From Micromonospora yasonensis (lineage in GTDB: Bacteria; Actinomycetota; Actinomycetes; Mycobacteriales; Micromonosporaceae), in the NCBI RefSeq assembly GCF_026013475.1, contig NZ_JAPDPH010000055.1, positions 1-36,047 on the forward strand: a DNA stretch of 36,047 bases, in the 5' to 3' direction. Shown here piece by piece: positions 31,243 to 36,047 of the stretch. The notes beneath the pieces are model-generated. The model saw only the letters and a list, made by a program, of their open reading frames with translations, was not told the DNA's origin and did no database searches. Every line of letters begins with the position of its first letter. Position 1 is the stretch's first letter. The position numbers and the translations under genes are program-made.

Positions 31243-31252
31243 GCTGCCCGCC

Positions 31253-31747
31253 GTGGCAGGTCTGTTGAGGAACGTGGCGTCCCGGCTGAGTCGGATCACC
31301 GGTGGGGCGTCCGCGCCGGCCCGGACCCCCGGGCCCATCCCGGCCCAGGTCGCGCGGCGCCGCCAGGTCACCGCGCTGCAACGGCGCGAGCTGGCGTACG
31401 CCCCGGAGCTGGACGGGCAGGCCGACCCGGGCGAGATCGTCTGGACCTGGGTCCCGTACGAGGATGACCCCCGCCAGGGCAAGGACCGCCCGGTGCTGGT
31501 CGTCGGCCGGCAGAGCCGGACCCTGTTCGGGCTGATGCTGTCCAGCCAGAGCGACCGGGACGGGCAGCGGCACTGGCTGGCCCTCGGGCCGGGGGAGTGG
31601 GACCGTGACCAGCGCCCGAGCTGGGTACGCCTCGACCGGGTGCTGACCATGCGCGAGGACAGCATCCGCCGTGAGGGCGCGGTGCTGGACCGGCGGCGGT
31701 TCGACCGGGTGGGCCAGGCGCTGCGCGCCGGCTACGGCTGGCGCTGA
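31253..31747 (+). CDS. PemK/MazF-family (CcdB-fold) protein
   Basis: This 164-residue protein has a basic N-terminal segment (about 1-45) and a domain with PGEIVWTWVPYEDDPRQGKDRPVLVV, then GLMLSSQ and SWVRLDRVLTM. These follow the PemK/MazF pattern, in which a beta-barrel starts with GDIVWV.F....G..RPVLVV. Classical members cut mRNA and pair with an antitoxin; this actinobacterial subgroup is longer and usually has no adjacent antitoxin, and none is visible here (the neighbours are a methyltransferase remnant and a kinase-like gene). Toxin activity is therefore uncertain. GTG 31253 is favoured over the upstream TTG 31205; GGTAGG at 31239-31244 may serve as ribosome binding site. The following gene starts nine bases after the stop. 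Confidence 0.68.
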   Translation: MAGLLRNVASRLSRITGGASAPARTPGPIPAQVARRRQVTALQRRELAYAPELDGQADPGEIVWTWVPYEDDPRQGKDRPVLVVGRQSRTLFGLMLSSQSDRDGQRHWLALGPGEWDRDQRPSWVRLDRVLTMREDSIRREGAVLDRRRFDRVGQALRAGYGWR

Positions 31748-31756
31748 CCGCGGCGC

Positions 31757-32761
31757 ATGGACCAGCCGCTCGTCGCCCGGGTCGCCGAGGCGTTCGGGCT
31801 GACCCTGGTCACCGCCGTACCGGTGGACCTGGGCGCCGACCCGGCCGCCCGGCTGTGGCGGGCCACCAGCGCCGACGGCGGTGGGTACGCGGTCAAGCTC
31901 ACCAGCGGCGGCACCCCGGCCGGGCTGGTGGTGACCGCCCGGCTCGCCGCCGCGGGCGTACCGGGGATCGCCGCGTCGCTGACCACCCGGGACGGCCGGT
32001 TGAGCGCGGTCCACGACGGACGCCGGCTGACCGTGACGCCGTGGGTCTCCGACCGACCCGCCCCGGCCGGCGGCATGCGCCCGGCCCACTGGCGCGCGTA
32101 CGGGGCGGTGCTCGCCGCCGCGCACGCGGTCCCGGTGACCGACGCGCTGGCCGGGCTGCCCCGGGAGGACCACACGCACGCCGCGGTCGCCGACGCGGTA
32201 CGCGGGACGGACCGCCGGTTGCGGGCGGTGGACGACCGCGCCGACCGGTGGACGCGGGAGGTGGCCACCGGCTGGCAGGGCGTCGCCGCCGACCTGGCGC
32301 GGCTGCTGTCCGCGGTCGACCGGCTCGGTACGGAGTTGCGGGCCCGACCGGCCGAGCTGGTGGTCTGCCACGGCGACCCGCATCTGGGCAACCTGCTGCT
32401 CGGCGCGGAGGGACAGGTCTGGCTGATCGACTGGGACGACGCCGTGCTCGCCCCCCGGGAACGCGACCTGATGTTCGTCCTCGGCGGCGGCCCGGCGTTC
32501 GCGCCCGACGGGCGGGTGGACGAGGCCGCCTTCCGGGACGGCTACGGCCCGGTGAGGCCAGATCCGCTGCGGTTGGCGTACCACCTCGGGGTGCGGGCCC
32601 TGGACGACATCTGGAGCTGGTCCGCCGACGTCGCCGATCCGGACCGCCCGGAGGCCGACCGGGTACGCGCCCTGCGGATCGTGGCCGGGCTGCTCTCGCC
32701 GTCGGGGTTGGTCACCCTCGCCCGGCGCGCACTGCGCGAGGTGGACCGCTGGCCGGAGTGA
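31757..32761 (+). CDS. Aminoglycoside phosphotransferase-like kinase
   Basis: This 334-residue protein of the APH/choline kinase fold has the catalytic loop CHGDPHLGNLLL (Asp at about 207, with the metal-binding Asn) and the DFG-equivalent LIDWDDA, plus the N-lobe lysine in GYAVKLTSGG. The layout resembles spectinomycin/actinorhodin-region APH(9)-like proteins, but many APH-fold proteins phosphorylate metabolites or have unknown substrates. It could give resistance to an aminoglycoside-type compound, but nothing links it to the peptide made by the upstream operon. It follows the PemK-like gene by nine bases and probably shares its transcript; it converges on the GGDEF gene. Confidence 0.85.
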   Translation: MDQPLVARVAEAFGLTLVTAVPVDLGADPAARLWRATSADGGGYAVKLTSGGTPAGLVVTARLAAAGVPGIAASLTTRDGRLSAVHDGRRLTVTPWVSDRPAPAGGMRPAHWRAYGAVLAAAHAVPVTDALAGLPREDHTHAAVADAVRGTDRRLRAVDDRADRWTREVATGWQGVAADLARLLSAVDRLGTELRARPAELVVCHGDPHLGNLLLGAEGQVWLIDWDDAVLAPRERDLMFVLGGGPAFAPDGRVDEAAFRDGYGPVRPDPLRLAYHLGVRALDDIWSWSADVADPDRPEADRVRALRIVAGLLSPSGLVTLARRALREVDRWPE

Positions 32762-32776
32762 GCGGCCGCCCGCTCA
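32759..32776. terminator. Small convergent hairpin spanning both stop codons
   Basis: The 7-bp inverted repeat TGAGCGG-CCGC-CCGCTCA contains the TGA of the APH-like gene and the complement of the GGDEF gene stop. It fills almost the whole 12-base gap between these convergent genes and may act as a shared terminator. It is short, so confidence is limited. Confidence 0.4.
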
Positions 32777-33409
32777 GCACTCGGCCATGAGCTGGTGGGG
32801 CGCCCGGGTCATGCCGACGCTCTTCGCCCGGTACATCGCCGCGTCCGCCCGGCAGAGCGCGTCGGTCAGCTGGGTGGGGCCGTACACCGGGGCGAGCCCC
32901 ACCGAGGCGGTCACCTGCACCATGCGGGTGCCGAGCGGGATCGGCGCGGCGAGCGCCTCACCGAGCCGGCGGGTGGCGTGCTCGATCCAGCGCCGGTCCA
33001 CCGTGGGGCTGGCCAGCAGCCCGGCGAACTCGTCACCGCCGAGCCGGGCCACCAGGTTGTCCCCGGCGAACGCGGAGAGCCGCTGCGCCATGCTGACCAG
33101 CACCTGGTCGCCGGCCGCGTGCCCGTAGCGGTCGTTGACCTGTTTGAAGCCGTCGAGGTCCAGCACGATCGCCACCAGCGGTTTTCCGGCCGCGTCGGTG
33201 AGCAGGGCCGCGGCCAGCCGGAAGAAGGCCCGACGGTTCGGCAGCCCGGTGAGCGGATCGTGGCTGGCGGCGTGCCGCTCCGCCTCCAACTCGGCCTGGA
33301 GCAGTTCGAGTTCCGCCTCGGCCCGCAGCGCCCGGCGACGCAATTGCCAGGCGGACAGCAGGGCGCCGGCGGCGGAGATACCGGAAGCGACCGTCATCGG
33401 GTCCGGCAC
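32774..33409 (-). CDS. GGDEF-domain diguanylate cyclase
   Basis: This 211-residue protein starts with a short hydrophobic stretch (about 6-22), then a charged helical segment (23-49) likely to form a dimerising coiled coil, and a GGDEF domain opening with DPLTGLPNRR and carrying RLGGDEF at 122-128. Intact GGDEF domains join two GTP into cyclic di-GMP. The product-inhibition I-site (RxxD five residues before the motif) is replaced by AGDN, so feedback inhibition by that site is not expected. The N-terminal segment is barely long enough for one membrane helix. GTG 33409 follows a GGAGG (complement at 33413-33420). The gene is divergent from the DUF397 gene, and c-di-GMP is a known developmental signal in actinomycetes. 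Confidence 0.88.
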   Translation of the reverse strand: MPDPMTVASGISAAGALLSAWQLRRRALRAEAELELLQAELEAERHAASHDPLTGLPNRRAFFRLAAALLTDAAGKPLVAIVLDLDGFKQVNDRYGHAAGDQVLVSMAQRLSAFAGDNLVARLGGDEFAGLLASPTVDRRWIEHATRRLGEALAAPIPLGTRMVQVTASVGLAPVYGPTQLTDALCRADAAMYRAKSVGMTRAPHQLMAEC

Positions 33410-33500
33410 GCGCCCTCCTCACCACAGACTCGGCCTCGCCGGCGACCATGTTCTCCCTGGTCGCGACCCCCTGTGGTGTCACCCAAAGTGAACGCCCGGG

Positions 33501-33518
33501 TACACCACATGCTGTGTA
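33501..33518. promoter_or_regulatory. Imperfect palindrome TACAC-N8-GTGTA
   Basis: An 18-bp near-palindrome with 5-bp perfect outer arms and a central CATG lies in the AT-richer gap between the divergent GGDEF and DUF397 genes. It looks like a protein-binding site, possibly for one of the neighbouring regulators. Confidence 0.35.
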
Positions 33519-33536
33519 TCATGCTCGCTGTCCAGT

Positions 33537-33566
33537 GCAGATGCAATAGCAGATGCACGTGCATCT
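33537..33566. promoter_or_regulatory. Direct repeat plus perfect 16-bp palindrome
   Basis: GCAGATGCA occurs at 33537-33545 and again at 33549-33557 (12-bp spacing). The second copy opens into the perfect palindrome AGATGCACGTGCATCT (33551-33566). The cluster lies about 90 bases before the DUF397 start and is a strong operator candidate for the adjacent XRE regulator or for another protein acting on the divergent promoters. Confidence 0.45.
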
Positions 33567-33652
33567 CAGTCCTCAGTCGACAGATCCGCTCGTCGCCACC
33601 ATCGCCTGTCCTCCCCGCGGCATCGGCTGGCTCTTGCACAGAAAGACGCCCC

Positions 33653-33916
33653 ATGCAGCATCCTCAGAACGGCGTACCCACCAGTCACCTGCCGCCGCTG
33701 CGGTGGCAGAAGAGCCGCCGGAGCAACCCGAGCGGCAACTGCGTCGAGTTGGCCGCGCTTCCCGGCGGCGCCGGGATCGCGGTACGCAACTCCCGCCACC
33801 CGGAGGGGCCGGCGCTGATCTACACAGTGGACGAGATCACCGCCTTCGTCCTCGGCGCGCGCGACGGCGACTTCGACAACCTGATCCGTCAGGGGGCACC
33901 CCGCGAACGGGACTGA
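33653..33916 (+). CDS. DUF397 protein
   Basis: This 87-residue protein has the DUF397 pattern: RWQKSRRSNPSGNCVELAAL, then GIAVRNSRHPEGPALIYT and a final aromatic/helical segment ITAFVLGARDGDFD. Such small proteins are encoded next to XRE/DUF5753 regulators across actinomycetes; pairs related to WhiJ and AbaA affect development and antibiotic production, and the small protein is thought to modulate the DNA-binding partner. The regulator follows 105 bases downstream in the same direction. ATG 33653 is chosen because family homology begins within 20 residues and AGAAAGA lies a few bases upstream; the open frame before it is antisense to the GGDEF gene. Confidence 0.88.
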   Translation: MQHPQNGVPTSHLPPLRWQKSRRSNPSGNCVELAALPGGAGIAVRNSRHPEGPALIYTVDEITAFVLGARDGDFDNLIRQGAPRERD

Positions 33917-34021
33917 CTCGACCGTCCGGGGGAGTACACCTCACTGTTGGTCCATGGCATGCTTACACGTCGGCCGGGCTGGGGCGTCCGGTCGCGTCAG
34001 TCGGCAGGCGAAGGACGAGCG

Positions 34022-34909
34022 GTGACGATGGTGCCCACCGAGGGAGGTCCGACCAGCGGACCGACGGTGCTGCGCATGCTGCTCGGGGGGCAGCTGCGCC
34101 GGCTCCGGGAAGGCGCCGGGGTGACCCGGGAGAGCGCCGGCTGGGAGATCCGTTCCTCCGAGTCGAAGATCAGCCGGATGGAGCTGGGCCGGGTCGGCTT
34201 CAAGGAGCGCGACGTCGCCGACCTGCTCACCCTCTACGGCGTCACCGCCGCAGACGAGCGCGAGGCACTGCTCAAGCTCGCCCGGGACGCGAACAGCCCC
34301 GGCTGGTGGCATCGGTACGGTGACGTGCTGCCCGGCTGGTTCCAGTCCTACCTGGGCCTGGAGGCGGCCGCCGCGCTGATCCGCACGTACGAGGTGCAGT
34401 TCGTCCCCGGCCTGCTGCAGACCGCCGACTACGCGCGGGCGGTGATCCTGCTCGGCCACCGGGGCGCGCCGGCCGACGAGCTCGACCGGCGGGTGAACCT
34501 GCGGATGGAACGCCAGGAGTTGCTGCGCCGCAGCAACCCGCCCCAGCTCTGGGCGGTGCTCGACGAGGCCGCCCTGCGCCGGCCGATCGGCGGCGCCGAG
34601 GTGATGCGCCGGCAGTTGGACGCGCTGATCGAGGCCACCGCCGCGCCGCACGTACGGCTGCAGATCGTCCCGTTCGACGCCGGCGGCCACGCCGCCGCCA
34701 GCGGCGCCTTCAGCATCCTGCGCTTCGGCGACCAGGACCTGCCGGACATCGTCTACATCGAGCAGCTGACCAGCGCCATCTACCTCGACAAGCGGGACGA
34801 CCTGGACTACTACGCGCTGGCCATGGAGCGGCTCTGCGTGGAGGCCGAGCCACCGGAGCGGACCCCCGAGCTGCTGGCCCGGATCCGCGACGAGCTCTAC
34901 CGGGGCTGA
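34022..34909 (+). CDS. XRE-family regulator with DUF5753 domain
   Basis: This 295-residue DNA-binding regulator has a helix-turn-helix (about residues 18-75: LGGQLRRLREGAGVTRESAG then SESKISRMELGRVGFKERDV, and LLTLYG) followed by the DUF5753 domain (about 100-285), with typical motifs YEVQFVPGLLQTADYARAV, R..RQELL and IVYIEQLTSAIYL. It pairs with the DUF397 gene upstream in the WhiJ-type arrangement. These pairs are scattered in many copies across actinomycete genomes, so a specific link to the NRPS/PKS operon cannot be assumed. GTG 34022 is preferred to ATG 34028 because AAGGA (34011-34015) is six bases before it. Confidence 0.9.
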   Translation: MTMVPTEGGPTSGPTVLRMLLGGQLRRLREGAGVTRESAGWEIRSSESKISRMELGRVGFKERDVADLLTLYGVTAADEREALLKLARDANSPGWWHRYGDVLPGWFQSYLGLEAAAALIRTYEVQFVPGLLQTADYARAVILLGHRGAPADELDRRVNLRMERQELLRRSNPPQLWAVLDEAALRRPIGGAEVMRRQLDALIEATAAPHVRLQIVPFDAGGHAAASGAFSILRFGDQDLPDIVYIEQLTSAIYLDKRDDLDYYALAMERLCVEAEPPERTPELLARIRDELYRG

Positions 34910-34952
34910 GCCCACCGGCCCGGGTCGACGTCGTTCCCGGGGCGGTCCCACC

Positions 34953-34974
34953 GCGGGTGGCCCAGGCCACCCGC
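34953..34974. terminator. Hairpin after the XRE regulator
   Basis: A perfect 10-bp inverted repeat (GCGGGTGGCC / GGCCACCCGC) around a two-base centre lies 44 bases after the regulator stop and about 95 bases before the kinase gene. It lacks a T tract. It is a plausible terminator in this GC-rich genome. Confidence 0.5.
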
Positions 34975-35067
34975 ACGACGCCCGTTCGGCCCGGAACCGC
35001 CCAGCCGGCACCGAACCGGGCACCGGGGGTGGTGGGGCCGGCAGGGCGGCAGGCAAACTTGACCACC

Positions 35068-36047
35068 ATGTCGCCGTTCACGCCCATGCTGCGGCTGCAC
35101 GATCGGTACGTCCTGCACGAGCGCATCGGGCTCGGTGGGATGTCCGAGGTGTGGCGCGCCGACGACGAGGTGCTGCACCGCCCGGTGGCGGTCAAGGCCC
35201 TCGTCACGCAGCTCGCCGCCGACCCGCAGCTGCGCGCCACCACCCAGCGCGAGGCCCGCGCCGCCGCCCGGCTCACCCACCCGAACGTGACCCAGGTGTA
35301 CGACTACGGCGAGGCGACCCTGCCCGACGGCTCGGTGGTGCCGTACCTGGTGATGGAGCTGGTGGAGGGGCGCACCCTGGCCGACCGGCTGGCCGGCGGG
35401 CCGCTCGCCTGGCCCGAGGCGATCCGGCTGGCCGGGCAGGTCGCCGCCGCGCTCGCCGCCGCGCACCGGCTCGGGGTGGTGCACCGGGACATCAAACCCG
35501 GCAACATCATGCTCACCGAGACCGGCGCCAAGGTCCTCGACTTCGGCATCGCCACGCTCGCCGGACCGCGCCACCCGCTCGCCGGCCAGACCGGCGAGCT
35601 GCTGGTGGGCACCCCGGGCTACTTCGCCCCGGAGCGGATGACGCCCGGCCCGGCGAACCCGGCCAGCGACGTGTACGCGCTCGGCGTGCTGCTCTACCGC
35701 ACCCTCACCGGCCGAGCCCCGCTGCCCGTGCAGACCTGGGACGACGTGCTCGACGTGCAGGCCCACCGGCCCCCGGTGCCGCCGCTGCGGGTCCCCGGGC
35801 TGCCCGCCGACCTGGCCGGGCTGGTCCTGGCCTGCCTGGCCGTGGACCCGGCCCACCGGCCCACCGCCGCGCAGCTCGCCACCCGCTTCGGCGCCGGCCA
35901 GCCGGCCGACCCGCCGACCGCGATCCTGCCCACCCTCGCCCGGCCCGAGCACTCGCCGACCCTGATCGACCGGGCGGCCGCGCCGGTGCGTCCGAGCCCG
36001 CCGCCGGCCCCGCCCCGCCCGCCCGACCGGTCCAACCGGCTCATCGG
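35068..36047 (+). CDS. Ser/Thr protein kinase, PknB type (3' end outside window)
   Basis: The first 326 residues of a Hanks-type kinase are visible; the frame runs off the window. The P-loop IGLGGMSEVW, the ATP lysine in VAVKAL, the catalytic loop VVHRDIKPGNIML, DFGIA and GTPGYFAPE are all present, so the kinase should be active. After the kinase domain (about residues 12-275) comes a Pro/Ala-rich linker (PSPPPAPPRPP), which in this family usually leads to a membrane helix and sometimes an extracellular sensor; that part cannot be seen. The ATG at 35068 lies just after an A-rich stretch (GGCAAACTTGACCACC) without a clear ribosome binding site; an in-frame ATG six codons later is possible. It looks like a housekeeping-type gene next to the cluster. 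Confidence 0.93.
   Translation, partial: MSPFTPMLRLHDRYVLHERIGLGGMSEVWRADDEVLHRPVAVKALVTQLAADPQLRATTQREARAAARLTHPNVTQVYDYGEATLPDGSVVPYLVMELVEGRTLADRLAGGPLAWPEAIRLAGQVAAALAAAHRLGVVHRDIKPGNIMLTETGAKVLDFGIATLAGPRHPLAGQTGELLVGTPGYFAPERMTPGPANPASDVYALGVLLYRTLTGRAPLPVQTWDDVLDVQAHRPPVPPLRVPGLPADLAGLVLACLAVDPAHRPTAAQLATRFGAGQPADPPTAILPTLARPEHSPTLIDRAAAPVRPSPPPAPPRPPDRSNRLI

Noticed and set aside
31012..31665. N-terminal extension of the NUDIX frame
   Set aside because: Homology and a well-placed GGGAGGA support the GTG at 31011; the upstream part is antisense to the PemK-like gene.
31253..31747. A two-gene toxin-antitoxin system with the PemK-like protein
   Set aside because: No small antitoxin gene is present on either side: upstream is a methyltransferase remnant and downstream an APH-like kinase.
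32795..33652. Plus-strand ORF extending upstream of DUF397
   Set aside because: It is antisense to the GGDEF gene and has no domain until the DUF397 sequence that starts at 33653.

Overview
The window is very GC-rich DNA with strong third-position G/C bias, GTG and TTG starts, a DUF397 + XRE/DUF5753 regulator pair and a PknB-type kinase. This points to an actinomycete, most likely the Micromonosporaceae (Micromonospora or a relative); the genus is an inference from style, not from a marker gene.

Layout. (1) 1-1144: the C-terminal part of an MFS exporter whose frame is broken at a 7-G run, then a small DUF2267 protein. (2) 1145-1471: an AT-richer leader region with an operator-like palindrome and a short ORF containing a TTA codon that ends one base before the first synthetase gene. 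(3) 1472-29132: nine same-strand genes, most joined by 1-4 base stop/start overlaps, forming a hybrid NRPS/PKS operon. In order: A-T-KS (no AT); type II thioesterase fused to a LanB-like (lantibiotic dehydratase) glutamylation domain; a second stand-alone LanB-like glutamylation domain; A-T-C-T; KS-AT-KR-DH-ACP; TauD/SyrP-type oxygenase; MbtH-like protein; C-A-T with an Asn-type pocket; and C-A-T-TE-MFS with a Ser-type pocket, a cysteine in place of the TE serine, and a 12-TM exporter fused to the C-terminus. (4) 29133-29232: two strong hairpins ending the operon. (5) 29233-36047: apparently unrelated genes: serpin-like protein, NUDIX hydrolase, a methyltransferase remnant, PemK/MazF-like protein, APH-type phosphotransferase, GGDEF protein, DUF397 and XRE/DUF5753 pair, and a Ser/Thr kinase running off the end.

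How the operon may work (inference). Gene 1 activates an unidentified amino acid and carries a KS. Gene 4 probably activates an aliphatic amino acid and joins it to something on its own second carrier. The single complete PKS module adds one malonate and can reduce and dehydrate it. The chain is then extended with Asn (possibly beta-hydroxylated by the oxygenase) and Ser, and released by the Cys-type TE, with the fused MFS domain giving export. The two LanB-like proteins are the odd part: this family normally glutamylates Ser/Thr of ribosomal peptides using glutamyl-tRNA, yet here they sit inside a thiotemplate operon, one welded to a thioesterase, with no elimination domain and no convincing ribosomal precursor. 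A tRNA-dependent step on a carrier-bound or released intermediate is the most interesting hypothesis in the window.
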